From Parendozoicomonas callyspongiae (GTDB taxonomy: Bacteria > Pseudomonadota > Gammaproteobacteria > Pseudomonadales > Endozoicomonadaceae): 64,000 nt of DNA. Shown piece by piece: positions 8,466 through 18,414 of the stretch. Positions within the stretch are counted from its first letter, which is position 1; each line of letters begins with the position of its first letter. The notes beneath the pieces were generated by a model. That model was not told the DNA's origin and did no database searches. It saw only the letters and a program-made list of their open reading frames with translations. Made by a program: the position numbers and the translations under genes. The stretch spans positions 174,223-238,222 of the forward strand of contig NZ_JAMFLX010000004.1 of assembly GCF_023502345.1 (NCBI RefSeq), given 5' to 3'.

Positions 8466-10307
8466 GTGGAACAGAAGAAAAACGATCAGGCCAGTCAGAA
8501 TCAGGGGCACAGTCGGAGCATGGGGCTTTCCAACCGGGAGAAATCCGCCGGCTATATGCTGGATCTCTCCCAGCTTGTAAAACATCTGGTACGTGATGGT
8601 CTGTTATCGGAGAAACAGTCTGAGGAGGTTCTGTCCCAGCGCCGTGATGCCCAGCAGGCCCGGCAGCATCCTCTGGAATATCTGGCTGGCCTGAAATTAA
8701 AGGATGCCAGGCATACTGATAAAACCCTGGATCTGGAAACTCTCACCCACTGGCTGGCGGATGATGCCGGGCAGCCTTACTTCCATATTGACCCCCTGAA
8801 AATTGATACCGCTTCTGTTACTCCTGTGATGTCACAGGCTTTTGCCCAAAGACACCAAATTCTCGCTGTTGATGTGAATGACAGGGAGGTTGTCGTAGCC
8901 AGCTCTCAGCCCTGGCATACCGGCTGGGAAGAAAATCTTCGCCATGTCTGCCAGAGAGAAGTACGACGTGTTGTCTGTAACCCAACGGATCTGACGCGTT
9001 ATACGGCTGAGTTTTACAAGCTGGCCAAGTCCATTACCGGAGCTAGCAAAACTGATGGCGTAAAGACAGCGGTAACCAACAATTTTGAACAGATGCTGGA
9101 GCTGGGGAATGCTCAGGCTCCTGATGTTAATGACCAGCATATAGTCAATATCGTTGACTGGCTTTTGCAGTATGCATTTGAACAGCGGGCCAGTGATATC
9201 CATATTGAACCTCGCAGGGATCAGGGACATATCCGCTTCCGAATTGATGGCGTACTTCATACGGTTTATGACATGCCTTCCCAGGTTGTGGCTGCGGTAA
9301 CAAGTCGTATAAAAATCATGGGAAGAATGAATGTGGCTGAAAAGCGCAGGCCGCAGGATGGACGTTTGAAAACCCGTTCTGAAGAAGGCAATGAGATCGA
9401 ACTTCGCCTTTCTACTTTACCTACCGCATTTGGCGAAAAAATGGTTATGCGGATCTTTGATCCGGATGTTCTTTTAAAAAGCTTTGGAGAACTCGGTTTC
9501 AGTAAGGAGGATGACTCCCGCTGGCATCAGATGGTTAAGCAGTCAAATGGTATTGTTCTGGTAACCGGTCCAACAGGTTCCGGTAAAACAACAACCCTTT
9601 ATTCCACACTCAAAGAACTCGCTACAGATGAAGTGAACGTCTGCACCATTGAAGACCCCATAGAAATGGTTGAGTCTTCCTTCAATCAGATGCAGGTACA
9701 GCACAATATTGATTTGAACTTTGCCAGCGGCGTTCGTGCGCTTATGCGACAGGACCCTGACATTATTATGATCGGCGAGATACGGGATCTTGAAACAGCT
9801 GAAATGGCTATTCAGGCGGCACTGACTGGTCATCTGGTTCTTTCAACACTTCATACCAATGATGCGCCATCTGCCATTACCCGACTGCTGGAATTAGGTG
9901 TGCCCCATTATCTGATTAGGGCAACAGTTCTTGGAGTTATGGCACAGCGACTGGTGCGTACTCTTTGCCCGGAGTGCAAGAAGCCAGCTTCTGTTGATGA
10001 GAAATCCTGGGGGGAACTGACCAGACCCTGGGTAGCTGAATCACCAAAACAGATTGCCAGGCCGGTGGGCTGTCAGGCTTGTCGTCAGACCGGTTACCTG
10101 GGAAGAACTGGAGTGTATGAGCTTATGCTTCTGGAAGGCACAACAAGAGACCTTATCAGTGATCAATGTGATCTGGATAAGCTTAGAGCTTCTGCAATCA
10201 AAGAAGGTATGCATACACTGCGTCTTAGTGGCGCTCAGAAAGTTGCGGCAGGATTAACGACAATGGAAGAGGTGTTGAGAGTCACGCCGGTTACCGTGAC
10301 TCGTTAA
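8466..10307 (+). CDS. GspE/PilB-family assembly ATPase
   Basis: Hexameric cytoplasmic ATPase of type IV pilus or type II secretion machines, 613 residues. An N-terminal GspE-N-like domain is followed by the ATPase core: GPTGSGKTTTLYS (Walker A), the Asp box RMNVAEKRRPQDGR, DPDIIMIGEIRD (Walker B) and the His box (LSTLHTNDAPSAITR). A zinc-finger-like CPEC...CQAC pair lies near the C-terminus, as in PilB and GspE. It starts at a GTG with no strong ribosome-binding site; ATG at 8520 is an alternative. The gene is alone: no pilA, pilC or gsp genes adjoin, and pilD is 47 kb away. A mini-element ends 41 bases upstream. Confidence 0.88.
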   Translation: MEQKKNDQASQNQGHSRSMGLSNREKSAGYMLDLSQLVKHLVRDGLLSEKQSEEVLSQRRDAQQARQHPLEYLAGLKLKDARHTDKTLDLETLTHWLADDAGQPYFHIDPLKIDTASVTPVMSQAFAQRHQILAVDVNDREVVVASSQPWHTGWEENLRHVCQREVRRVVCNPTDLTRYTAEFYKLAKSITGASKTDGVKTAVTNNFEQMLELGNAQAPDVNDQHIVNIVDWLLQYAFEQRASDIHIEPRRDQGHIRFRIDGVLHTVYDMPSQVVAAVTSRIKIMGRMNVAEKRRPQDGRLKTRSEEGNEIELRLSTLPTAFGEKMVMRIFDPDVLLKSFGELGFSKEDDSRWHQMVKQSNGIVLVTGPTGSGKTTTLYSTLKELATDEVNVCTIEDPIEMVESSFNQMQVQHNIDLNFASGVRALMRQDPDIIMIGEIRDLETAEMAIQAALTGHLVLSTLHTNDAPSAITRLLELGVPHYLIRATVLGVMAQRLVRTLCPECKKPASVDEKSWGELTRPWVAESPKQIARPVGCQACRQTGYLGRTGVYELMLLEGTTRDLISDQCDLDKLRASAIKEGMHTLRLSGAQKVAAGLTTMEEVLRVTPVTVTR

Positions 10308-10326
10308 TTTGTATTGATTGTATTAT

Positions 10327-10428
10327 TCAGACGCCGTAGATCAGGATAAGAAAGGAAAGGGTCATAATCCCTAAAGAGGTAAACAGCAGGGCAATTTCCT
10401 GCCATGACAGATAGTCATTGTTATTCAT
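10327..10428 (-). CDS. possible 33-residue single-pass membrane protein
   Basis: An ATG at 10428 preceded by GGAG at good spacing opens 33 codons ending in TGA 10327-10329. The first 12 residues are polar (NNNDYLSWQE); residues 13-33 are continuously hydrophobic (LLFTSLGIMTLSFLILIYGV), which fits one transmembrane helix. It lies 19 bases beyond the convergent end of the PilB-like gene. No family was recognised. Confidence 0.5.
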   Translation of the reverse strand: MNNNDYLSWQEIALLFTSLGIMTLSFLILIYGV

Positions 10429-10723
10429 AGTACTGCTCCGTGTACAACAAACTTCCCACGTATCCATAAGTATAGGGAGATGCCTTATAAGCGAAGGTTT
10501 CTCAGGTATCTCGGTTCAATTGCCGCCGATACAGTCTTTCTAAGTTCGAAAAAGGAGGCAATTATGCCGGATTCCAGCCTGTTTGCATGATAAATCCGGC
10601 AGTTTGACAGGGTATTGAATTAACTTTCAGGCAGTCAGTCAGCATATTGACTTGAGCTAATAAGAACCTGGGTTAGCCACACATGGCGGCATCTAAGAGT
10701 GAGCTGACAGGATATGGCAAAAG
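10429..10723. other. intergenic region between a small membrane ORF and livF
   Basis: No gene is supported on either strand. On the plus strand a strong AAGGAGG stands in front of a nine-codon frame (10564-10590, ATG to TGA) whose start overlaps an 8-bp inverted repeat (GCCGGATT with AATCCGGC, about 10566-10600). This could be a leader or small-RNA remnant, but there is no plus-strand gene downstream for it to lead. Confidence 0.3.
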
Positions 10724-11425
10724 TCATGCTCCCAAATAAGCCCTGCGAACATCATCATTAACCAGAAGGCTCTGTCCGGAATCAGCCATAACAATTCTTC
10801 CATTTTCCAGAACATAGCCGCGGTCAGCCAGTTTCAGCGCCTGGTTGGCATTTTGTTCTACAAGAAAGATAGTCATCCCTTCTCCGCGCAGCTTTTCAAT
10901 TGTATCGAAGATCTGCTGGATAATGATAGGAGCCAGTCCAAGTGAAGGTTCATCAAGAAGCAGAAGTTGCGGACGGCTCATCAGCGCCCGGCCAATCGCC
11001 AGCATCTGCTGTTCACCACCAGACATGGTTCCGCCTCTTTGCTGGAATCGTTCTTTTAATCTCGGAAATAGCTGAAGAACGTGTTCAAGCATGGCATCTT
11101 TTTGTTCGTTATCTTCAAAGAAACCTCCCATATCGAGATTTTCTTCAACCGTAAGTCGGGCAAAAATTCGGCGTCCTTCCGGAACAATGGCAATGCCGGA
11201 GCGCATAATATCTGGAGTGGCTTTGTTGGTAACATCCTCGCCATTGAAAAGGATACGACCATTGCTGGCTCGGGGATCACCACAGAGAGTCATCAGAAGA
11301 GTACTTTTACCCGCACCGTTTGCACCAATCAAAGTCACAATCTCACCTTGATTGACTTCGATGTTAATATTTTCCAGCGCCTGAATTTTTCCGTAGTGAG
11401 CAGAAACGTTTTCAATTAACAACAT
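10724..11425 (-). CDS. livF: branched-chain amino acid ABC transporter, ATPase
   Basis: 233-residue nucleotide-binding subunit. Walker A GANGAGKSTLL, signature MSGGEQQML, Walker B LLLLDEPSLGL and switch His in FLVEQNANQ are all present. The last gene of the livKHMGF operon, it starts on the base where livG ends (ATG overlapping the stop region at 11425). Energises uptake of leucine, isoleucine, valine or related amino acids together with LivG. Confidence 0.95.
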   Translation of the reverse strand: MLLIENVSAHYGKIQALENINIEVNQGEIVTLIGANGAGKSTLLMTLCGDPRASNGRILFNGEDVTNKATPDIMRSGIAIVPEGRRIFARLTVEENLDMGGFFEDNEQKDAMLEHVLQLFPRLKERFQQRGGTMSGGEQQMLAIGRALMSRPQLLLLDEPSLGLAPIIIQQIFDTIEKLRGEGMTIFLVEQNANQALKLADRGYVLENGRIVMADSGQSLLVNDDVRRAYLGA

Positions 11426-12213
11426 TACGCTTCTCCCAGATAGGCTTTGATCACATCATCATTGGCACTGACGTCTTCCGGCTTTCCTTCCGCCAGTGGC
11501 GTTCCCTGGTTGATCACATAGATGTAGTCAGAAATACCCATCACCAGTTTCATATCATGCTCAATCAGCAGTACTGAAACATTGTGATTGCTGCGCAGGT
11601 CTGAAATCAGTTCATCAAGCTCTGCTGTTTCTTTTGGGTTCAAACCAGCTGCAGGTTCGTCCAGCATCAGCAGAGTGGGACGGGTAACCATACAGCGGGC
11701 GATTTCCAGCCTGCGCTGTTGGCCATAAGCCAGATTGCAGGCATCCCGGTTGGCCATATCTGCCAGGTCAACCCGTTCCAGCCAGTAGGCAGCATGATCA
11801 AGCGCTTCCTGTTCAGTTCGACGGTAGGACGATGTTTTCAATAAACCCGATAACAGGTTGGTATTGATATGCCGGTGCTGGGCAACCAACAGATTTTCCA
11901 GAACCGTCATATTCTTAAAAAGGCGCACATGCTGAAAAGTTCTGACTATGCCTTTGCGGGAAATTTCGTGATTTTTATTGCCTGCTATATCCTCGCCTTT
12001 AAAACGAATACTTCCAGCGGTGGGTTTATAGAAACCGGTCAGGCAGTTGAATACTGTCGTTTTTCCGGCACCGTTCGGGCCAATAATAGATGTGATCTGA
12101 CCTTCCTGAATACTCAAAGCGACGCTGTCCACCGCCAGCAGGCCGCCGAAACGCATGGTGAGTTCTTCAACTTCCAGCAGCGACGCATTTTGATTATTGT
12201 TCTGACTGCTCAT
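11425..12213 (-). CDS. livG: branched-chain amino acid ABC transporter, ATPase
   Basis: 262 residues with Walker A GPNGAGKTTVF, signature LAYGQQRRLEIAR (the LivG-type variant of the ABC signature), Walker B LLMLDEPAAGLNP and switch His in LLIEHDMKLVM. It pairs with LivF as the ATPase heterodimer under the LivH/LivM permease. It starts 9 bases after livM and its stop overlaps the livF start, indicating translational coupling. Confidence 0.95.
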   Translation of the reverse strand: MSSQNNNQNASLLEVEELTMRFGGLLAVDSVALSIQEGQITSIIGPNGAGKTTVFNCLTGFYKPTAGSIRFKGEDIAGNKNHEISRKGIVRTFQHVRLFKNMTVLENLLVAQHRHINTNLLSGLLKTSSYRRTEQEALDHAAYWLERVDLADMANRDACNLAYGQQRRLEIARCMVTRPTLLMLDEPAAGLNPKETAELDELISDLRSNHNVSVLLIEHDMKLVMGISDYIYVINQGTPLAEGKPEDVSANDDVIKAYLGEA

Positions 12214-12222
12214 AATCTTTTC

Positions 12223-13551
12223 CTAGGCAGCTTGCGCTTTTCTGGTATTAGTAGCTTCCGGAGCTTCGTGAGCTCTTTCTTCCAGCTCTTTTTTGCGCAT
12301 TTCAATATGTGGCCGTTTCATTGGCATCAGACCCTGCGGACGCCATGCCATCATCACCACCATCATCACGCCAAACATCAGCATACGATACTGCTCAAAG
12401 TCTCTAACCAGCTCCGGCAGACTGGCAATAATAATTGCTGCCAGAATCACCCCAAATTGCGAGCCCATTCCTCCCAAAACCACGATGGCAAGAATCATAG
12501 CTGATTCAATAAAGGTAAAAGACTCCGGGCTGATATGGCTCATCCGTGCCGCAAACAGTGTTCCGGCAAGGCCTGCGAACATGGCACCGATAGTGAAAGC
12601 AGAAAGTTTAATGGTGGTTTTATTCATTCCCAGGGACTGACAGGCAATATCATCTTCCCGCAGAGCTTCCCAGGCGCGGCCGATGGGCATATTACGCAGG
12701 CGGTTAATTACCCAGACCGTTAGAAGGGTAATAACCAGGGCGATAAGGTAGAGGAAAATAACCTTATGACTGCCGCTATAGGAAATGCCGAGAAGTTCAT
12801 GGAAAGTGGTTCCTCCTTCTGAGGCATTACGTGAAAACTCAATCCCAAACAATGTCGCTGGTGGAATCTGGCCAATACCATTGGGGCCACCGGTCAGCCC
12901 AGACCAGTTATTCAGCAGGATGCGAATAATCTCGCCAAAACCCAGAGTGACAATGGCCAGATAATCCCCCCGTAACCTGAGCACTGGGAAACCCAGGATA
13001 AAACCGAACAGGGCAGCAAGTGCACCGGAGAACAGCAGGCAGGTCCAGAAATCCAGGCCAAAATACTGGTTCAATAATGCGTAGCCATAAGCTCCTACGG
13101 CATAAAAGCCGACAAAGCCAAGATCCAGCAAGCCCGCCAGACCAACAACCACATTCAGTCCCAGACCAAGCAGGACATAGATCAGAATATGAATACCAAG
13201 ATCAACAGCTCCCCGCGATGAGAATAGAGGCCAGATAAACAGGGAAGCAATTAAGAGAACGGTAAGGATTTTCTTGAACGAATCATGCTTGTGCAGTGAT
13301 GGTACCCTTTGGGCCGGGGAGCTTATCAGGTTCGATATACTTGAGCCGTTGAAAGGAATTTTCTCACGCACCAGCTGGAACAAAAAGATAAAACCCGTGG
13401 AAAAAGCGATACCGACAAGTGTTGAGTTATCCTGCAAGGTCACTGTGGGAATTATCTGCCCCTGGTTCAGCTGCAACCCCATAAGAGGAATGGACAGCAG
13501 CAGGAAAAGAACGGCAGGGATCAAGGCATTGAAAGCTTTTGATTGCGTCAT
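12223..13551 (-). CDS. livM: branched-chain amino acid ABC transporter, permease
   Basis: 442-residue inner-membrane permease. As in enterobacterial LivM, an extra N-terminal hydrophobic region (residues 1-110) precedes the conserved permease core that starts near [25 protein letters not shown]. The EAA-like cytoplasmic loop that contacts the ATPases is [17 protein letters not shown]. The C-terminus is charged. It overlaps livH by four bases (ATGA-type junction at 13548-13551). Confidence 0.95.
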   Translation of the reverse strand: MTQSKAFNALIPAVLFLLLSIPLMGLQLNQGQIIPTVTLQDNSTLVGIAFSTGFIFLFQLVREKIPFNGSSISNLISSPAQRVPSLHKHDSFKKILTVLLIASLFIWPLFSSRGAVDLGIHILIYVLLGLGLNVVVGLAGLLDLGFVGFYAVGAYGYALLNQYFGLDFWTCLLFSGALAALFGFILGFPVLRLRGDYLAIVTLGFGEIIRILLNNWSGLTGGPNGIGQIPPATLFGIEFSRNASEGGTTFHELLGISYSGSHKVIFLYLIALVITLLTVWVINRLRNMPIGRAWEALREDDIACQSLGMNKTTIKLSAFTIGAMFAGLAGTLFAARMSHISPESFTFIESAMILAIVVLGGMGSQFGVILAAIIIASLPELVRDFEQYRMLMFGVMMVVMMAWRPQGLMPMKRPHIEMRKKELEERAHEAPEATNTRKAQAA

Positions 13552-14474
13552 ACTTTTTCAACCTCCGGCTTGCCAAGAATGCCCGAGGGGCGGAAAAGAA
13601 GAATCAATATCAGCAGGCCAAAAGCGACAACATCTTTATATTCCGAGCTGAGATATCCAGAAGTAAATGACTCGGCAATACCAAGCAGAAGACCACCAAG
13701 CATTGCTCCGGGAATACTGCCGATTCCGCCTAGAACTGCGGCAGTGAACGCTTTTAATCCGGCAATAAAACCAAGATATGGATTAATAACACCGTAATAA
13801 AGGCTGAGTAGGACACCGGCTACAGCAGCTAAGGCTGCGCCAATAACAAAGGTCAGGGCAATGACATTGTTGGTGTTGATTCCAAGAAGCTGGGTCATGC
13901 CCATATCTTCCGCACAGGCTCTACAGGCCCTGCCCATTCTGGATTTGGAAATAAACAGGGTCAGCCCCGCCATACTGATAAATGTGACCGCAAAGATCAC
14001 CATCTGCATCCAGGACAGACTGGCCTGGAAGCCGGAATCAGGGCCAAATGAAACACCGCCGGAAATTAAAGTAGGCATGGCAATATCGCGGCTGCCCTGG
14101 GCCAGGCGCACATAGTTTTGCAGGAAAATGGACATGCCGATGGCCGAGATTAGTGGAATCAGGCGATTCCCACCTCGAAGTGGGCGATAGGCGACACGTT
14201 CAATACTGAACCCGTAAGTACTGGTAATAACAATGCTGATAATAAAGGCAGCGACCAGCATAAGAGTTACGCTGTCGATACCGAGCATGGCCAGACCGGC
14301 CAGAACAATAAAGGAGACATAGCTGCCGATCATGTAAACCTCGCCATGGGCGAAGTTGATCATGCCGATAATGCCATACACCATGGTATAACCAATGGCG
14401 ATCAGGGCGTAGGCACTGCCCAGAGTAAGGCCATTCAGCAGCTGCTGGATCAGGTAATAGACTGCATCTGACAT
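13548..14474 (-). CDS. livH: branched-chain amino acid ABC transporter, permease
   Basis: 308 residues, about eight transmembrane segments. Hallmarks are the opening [25 protein letters not shown] in the first helix, [11 protein letters not shown], the cytoplasmic loop [13 protein letters not shown] and [13 protein letters not shown] near the C-terminus. Second gene of the operon, 87 bases after livK, and overlapping livM. It forms the LivH-LivM channel. Confidence 0.95.
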   Translation of the reverse strand: MSDAVYYLIQQLLNGLTLGSAYALIAIGYTMVYGIIGMINFAHGEVYMIGSYVSFIVLAGLAMLGIDSVTLMLVAAFIISIVITSTYGFSIERVAYRPLRGGNRLIPLISAIGMSIFLQNYVRLAQGSRDIAMPTLISGGVSFGPDSGFQASLSWMQMVIFAVTFISMAGLTLFISKSRMGRACRACAEDMGMTQLLGINTNNVIALTFVIGAALAAVAGVLLSLYYGVINPYLGFIAGLKAFTAAVLGGIGSIPGAMLGGLLLGIAESFTSGYLSSEYKDVVAFGLLILILLFRPSGILGKPEVEKV

Positions 14475-14561
14475 AGTGAACTGCTTCTGCGCTTGTTTTT
14501 CGAGTTATTCGGAGCAATCAGTAAGCTGGTGCATGCTTTCACATACACCAGCGAAGAACAG

Positions 14562-15692
14562 TTATTTAGCCAGAGACTTGGTGCCGTCCTGGTGCCATTG
14601 ATAGACGACAAAGTTGAAGTCTTTCAGGTCACCCTTTTCATCAAAGGCCAGCGTTCCGGTTGGGGTCTTGAAGTCGACACTGCGCATGGTTTTCGCCACT
14701 TCAGCTGTGTCATCAGTACCGGCCATCTTGATGGCATCCGTCATGACCTTAACTGCAGAGTAGGCCGGGAAGACGAAAGGACCTGTAGCATCTTCACCCT
14801 TGCCGGAGATGTACTCAACAAGAGCTTTGTTGGCGGGGTCCTGATCAAAGCTCTTGGGCAGAGTGACCAGCAAGCCTTCAGAGGCTGCTCCGGCAATTGC
14901 AGAAATATCCTTGTTACCTACACCTTCTGGTCCCATAAACTGAGCTGTCAAACCTTTCTCTGCACTTTGGCGCAGAATCAGGCCAAGCTCTGGGTGGTAG
15001 CCACCGTAGTAAACAAAGTCGACACTTTCTTTCTGCAGTTTGGCAATCAGGGCAGAGAAGTCTTTATCGCCAGCTGTGACACCTTCAAACAGGGCAACGC
15101 TTACACCGCCTTTGGTCAGTTCATCACGAACCGATGTAGCCAGACCTTCACCGTATTGCTGTTTGTCATGAATGACTGCAACACGCTTAGGCTTGATGAC
15201 ATCCAGAATATATTTGGCAGCAGTTGGCCCCTGCATACTGTCCAGACCGATGGTACGGAAGATCAGCTTGTGGCCTCGGGTGGTGATTTCAGGGCTGGTG
15301 GATGCAGCCGTAATCATCAGTACCCCTTCATCTTCGTAGATATCAGACGCAGGCTGGGTGCTGGAAGAGCAAAGATGCCCAACAACATACTTCACACCAT
15401 CATTTACGATTTTGTTGGCAACAGACACAGCCTGTTTCGGATCACAGGCATCATCATAAACAACAGCTTCCAGCTTTTTGCCGTCAATACCACCGGCCTT
15501 GTTGATCTGCTCAATGGCTGCTTTGGCACCGGTAAACTGCATGTCGCCATACTGGGCTACTGGGCCTGTCACAGGGCCAGCCAGGCCGATTTTTAAAGTG
15601 GAGGTGGATGCTTCTTCCTGTGGAGAACATCCGGTAAGAAGTGCTAACGCTACGGCGGTCCCTGCCAAGGCGGCGCGCAGTTTGTTATTCAT
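14562..15692 (-). CDS. livK: branched-chain amino acid-binding lipoprotein
   Basis: 376-residue periplasmic binding protein. A signal peptide with lipobox LTGC (Cys22) predicts a membrane-anchored lipoprotein, unlike soluble E. coli LivK/LivJ. The mature protein opens with the family pattern LKIGLAGPVTGPVAQYGDMQ and contains VVGHLCSSSTQPASDIYEDEG. Residues AASTSPEITTRG match the ligand-carboxylate loop. First gene of the operon; the promoter presumably lies in 15693-16035. The substrate could be leucine/isoleucine/valine or related small amino acids. Confidence 0.93.
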   Translation of the reverse strand: MNNKLRAALAGTAVALALLTGCSPQEEASTSTLKIGLAGPVTGPVAQYGDMQFTGAKAAIEQINKAGGIDGKKLEAVVYDDACDPKQAVSVANKIVNDGVKYVVGHLCSSSTQPASDIYEDEGVLMITAASTSPEITTRGHKLIFRTIGLDSMQGPTAAKYILDVIKPKRVAVIHDKQQYGEGLATSVRDELTKGGVSVALFEGVTAGDKDFSALIAKLQKESVDFVYYGGYHPELGLILRQSAEKGLTAQFMGPEGVGNKDISAIAGAASEGLLVTLPKSFDQDPANKALVEYISGKGEDATGPFVFPAYSAVKVMTDAIKMAGTDDTAEVAKTMRSVDFKTPTGTLAFDEKGDLKDFNFVVYQWHQDGTKSLAK

Positions 15693-16035
15693 ATAATCTG
15701 CTCTCTTGGTCTTTTTGTTATTCTTTATCTGGAAAATACTGCGGTTAGCAGTATTTTTCGCTCATGCCTGTCTGTAGGAAATCAAAAAATATTCCTGACA
15801 AGGTGTCGTTATACAGGAAAGTATCTTGATGTAACAGGGGTGTAATAAGTAGTCTTGGTGGAATTACCACCTTTATTTAACTATTAATTCGGTTTTTTAC
15901 TGATCTCACGGTTCTAACTCCGTATCAAGGGGCTTATTGGACAGGTGTTTAACTGAAAATGCCTCCGGCTGAAATGGCTATTTATCATGCTAATGCCACA
16001 ATGGTATAGATCTTGAGGCTCCTGTAAGCTGCACC
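15693..16035. other. divergent intergenic region between livK and the helicase gene
   Basis: About 340 bases with no supported gene. It should carry the minus-strand promoter of the liv operon and the plus-strand promoter and long leader of the helicase gene. The T-rich middle (around 15880-15900) is the only compositional feature I see. Confidence 0.4.
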
Positions 16036-16056
16036 GCCGCCAAATGGCGGTTTTTT
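16036..16056 (+). terminator. intrinsic terminator-like hairpin in the leader of the helicase gene
   Basis: Stem GCCGCC / GGCGGT with loop AAAT, followed directly by a run of six T. It lies only 30 bases before the helicase start codon on the same strand and no gene precedes it on that strand. It may therefore attenuate the helicase mRNA or end a short RNA. Confidence 0.65.
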
Positions 16057-16086
16057 GGTTTTTCTTTAACTGATACAGGCGACTTT

Positions 16087-17469
16087 ATGAGCTTTGCTTC
16101 CCTGGGCTTATCACTTTCTATTCTCAAAGCGGTTGAAGATAAGGGTTATAAAACCCCTTCACCCATCCAGGCCCAGGCGATTCCTGCTGTGTTGCAGGGT
16201 AAAGATGTGATGGCTGCGGCACAGACGGGTACCGGTAAAACCGCCGGGTTTACCCTGCCACTGCTGCAACTATTATCTAAAGGGCCAAAGGTAAAAGGCA
16301 ATCAGGCCCGGGCACTGGTGCTGACGCCAACCCGTGAACTGGCGGCTCAGGTGGGTGACAGTGTTAAGGCATACAGCGAACATCTACCTCTGACATCCAC
16401 TGTTGTTTATGGTGGTGTGAAGATCAATCCACAAATGATGCGTTTGCGTCGTGGTGCTGATGTTCTGGTCGCGACCCCTGGTCGTCTCTTGGACTTATAT
16501 AACCAGCGAGCTGTTAATTTTAAGCAGTTGGAAGTGCTGATTCTGGATGAAGCCGATCGCATGCTCGATATGGGCTTTATTCATGATATCCGGAAGATTA
16601 TGGCACTTTTGCCAAAGCAGCGTCAGAACCTGATGTTCTCAGCCACCTTCTCCGATGATATTCGCAGCCTGGCAAAAACCATTGTCCGTGATCCTGTGGA
16701 AATCTCTGTTACACCCCGCAATGCCACAGCAAAAACTGTAAAACAGTGGATTTGCCCTGTGGATAAAAAGAAGAAGCCAGCACTGCTGTTAAAACTGATC
16801 ACCAGCAACCGTTGGGAGCAAGTGCTGGTATTCAGTAAAACCAAGCATGGTGCCAATAAGCTCGTAAAATATTTAGATGGTTATGGTTTGAATGCTGCAG
16901 CGATTCATGGAAACAAGAGCCAGGGGGCGCGAACAAAAGCACTGGCTGACTTCAAAAGTGGTGAAATCCAGGTACTGGTAGCAACAGATATTGCTGCCCG
17001 AGGGTTGGATATAGACCAGCTTCCTCAGGTTGTGAACTTTGACCTGCCACAGGTGGCAGAAGACTATGTGCACAGAATTGGTCGTACCGGTCGTGCCGGG
17101 GCATCAGGCACAGCAATTTCTCTGGTTTGTGCTGATGAGTTCAAACTGCTTTCTGATATTGAGCGCTTGACCAAAAAACTTTTGGAGCGCAGAGAAATTG
17201 AGGGTTTTGAGCCTGTTCATGGCTTGCCGGAATCTCGGTTGAATCTTCGACCGATCAAACCGAAGAAACCAAAAAAGCCAAAAAAGCCAAAAGCAGAGCA
17301 TAATGACGGCCAGCGTTCCGGTGATAATGCCAGAGGTCACAAGCCAGCAGATAAAAATAGAAAGCATACTGGTGTTCGTTCCGGGGGAAGTAAGCAGCCA
17401 GGGTTAAAGCCATGCGAGGGAAATCGCAGACGTCGCCCTACAGCAAATCGCAGTAAGACCACAGCATAA
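16087..17469 (+). CDS. rhlE: DEAD-box RNA helicase, RhlE type
   Basis: ATP-dependent RNA helicase, 460 residues. Motifs in order: F-x-SLGLS with Q motif [20 protein letters not shown] (motif I), PTRELA (Ia), TPGRLLD (Ib), DEAD (II), SAT (III), [10 protein letters not shown] (VI). The C-terminal tail beyond residue 385 is Lys/Pro/Arg-rich with a KPKKP repeat, probably an RNA-binding tail. It is called RhlE by its short N-terminus and DEAD core; exact subfamily (RhlE, SrmB, CsdA) would need an alignment. A terminator-like hairpin stands just upstream. Confidence 0.9.
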   Translation: MSFASLGLSLSILKAVEDKGYKTPSPIQAQAIPAVLQGKDVMAAAQTGTGKTAGFTLPLLQLLSKGPKVKGNQARALVLTPTRELAAQVGDSVKAYSEHLPLTSTVVYGGVKINPQMMRLRRGADVLVATPGRLLDLYNQRAVNFKQLEVLILDEADRMLDMGFIHDIRKIMALLPKQRQNLMFSATFSDDIRSLAKTIVRDPVEISVTPRNATAKTVKQWICPVDKKKKPALLLKLITSNRWEQVLVFSKTKHGANKLVKYLDGYGLNAAAIHGNKSQGARTKALADFKSGEIQVLVATDIAARGLDIDQLPQVVNFDLPQVAEDYVHRIGRTGRAGASGTAISLVCADEFKLLSDIERLTKKLLERREIEGFEPVHGLPESRLNLRPIKPKKPKKPKKPKAEHNDGQRSGDNARGHKPADKNRKHTGVRSGGSKQPGLKPCEGNRRRRPTANRSKTTA

Positions 17470-17515
17470 TTAACAATTGATAAACCCCCGGCTATACCGG
17501 AGGTCAGTTAACTGT

Positions 17516-17549
17516 GAGGGATTAAATACATGCAAATGTTTAATCCCTC
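17516..17549. terminator. bidirectional terminator hairpin between rhlE and rpiA
   Basis: An 11-bp perfect stem (GAGGGATTAAA / TTTAATCCCTC) with a 12-base loop between two convergent genes, bordered by T-rich and A-rich sequence. A smaller GC-rich hairpin precedes it near 17485-17503. Confidence 0.65.
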
Positions 17550-17556
17550 TATTTGA

Positions 17557-18228
17557 TTAAGCCTTTAAGGTTTTTACACCTTCAGCAGTACCCAGCAGCA
17601 GAACATCCGCAGGACGGGATGCAAACAGACCATTGGTCACAACACCGGTAATCTGATTGATCTTGGTTTCCATTTCTACCGGGTTGGTGATGGACATATT
17701 CCATACATCCAGAATTACATTGCCATTATCAGTCACCACATCTTCACGGTAAGCAGGGTCTCCGCCCAGCTTGACCAGTTCACGGGCAACATGGCTGCGG
17801 GCCATGGGAATCACTTCAACCGGCAGAGGGAAGTTGCCTAAAACGTCAACCAGTTTGGATTCATCGGCAATACAGACAAACTCTCTGGAAACAGCCGCAA
17901 CGATCTTTTCCCGAGTCAGGGCTGCGCCGCCGCCTTTAATCAGGTTCAGGCGAGCATCGCTTTCATCGGCACCATCAATATAAAAGCGCAGTTCAGAGAC
18001 GCTGTTCAGATCGTAAACAGGAATACCGTGTTTTTTCAGACGCTCTGCGCTGGCTTCGGAGCTGGCAACAGCTCCGTCAAAACGGGTTTTCACTTCGGCG
18101 AGGGCATCAATAAAGAAGTTGGCAGTGGAACCAGTGCCAATGCCAAGAATCATATCACTTTCGAGATGAGGCAGAATGTAGTCCAGGGCTGCTTTGGCAA
18201 CGGCCTGTTTCAGTTCATCCTGAGTCAT
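17557..18228 (-). CDS. rpiA: ribose-5-phosphate isomerase A
   Basis: Interconverts ribose-5-phosphate and ribulose-5-phosphate in the pentose phosphate pathway. 223 residues, the normal length. Substrate-binding and catalytic motifs are [12 protein letters not shown] (residues 29-40), DGADE with the catalytic Asp, and [11 protein letters not shown]. Single gene convergent with the helicase and divergent from ilvA; the rpiA-ilvA divergence is common in gammaproteobacteria. Confidence 0.96.
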   Translation of the reverse strand: MTQDELKQAVAKAALDYILPHLESDMILGIGTGSTANFFIDALAEVKTRFDGAVASSEASAERLKKHGIPVYDLNSVSELRFYIDGADESDARLNLIKGGGAALTREKIVAAVSREFVCIADESKLVDVLGNFPLPVEVIPMARSHVARELVKLGGDPAYREDVVTDNGNVILDVWNMSITNPVEMETKINQITGVVTNGLFASRPADVLLLGTAEGVKTLKA

Positions 18229-18414
18229 GGAGCGGTTTCCTGAGTATGAAGGGTGGAGTAGTCGGTAATTATACGGAATCTTTCCTCTGTTTTGACTTTT
18301 ATTATTGGAAAAACATGGCCACTCTTACGTACAATATTTTTTCCATAGAGCTCATCGCCTGCTCATGGCTGTTTGAATAATCATAAATGACATTAGAAGA
18401 ACGCTGTTAGTTAT

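Noticed and set aside
10564..10590. Eight-residue leader peptide with strong AAGGAGG
   Set aside because: No gene follows on the same strand, so a leader role cannot be supported; noted in the intergenic entry.
14493..15596. 367-codon open frame on the plus strand
   Set aside because: Antisense shadow of the livK lipoprotein gene.
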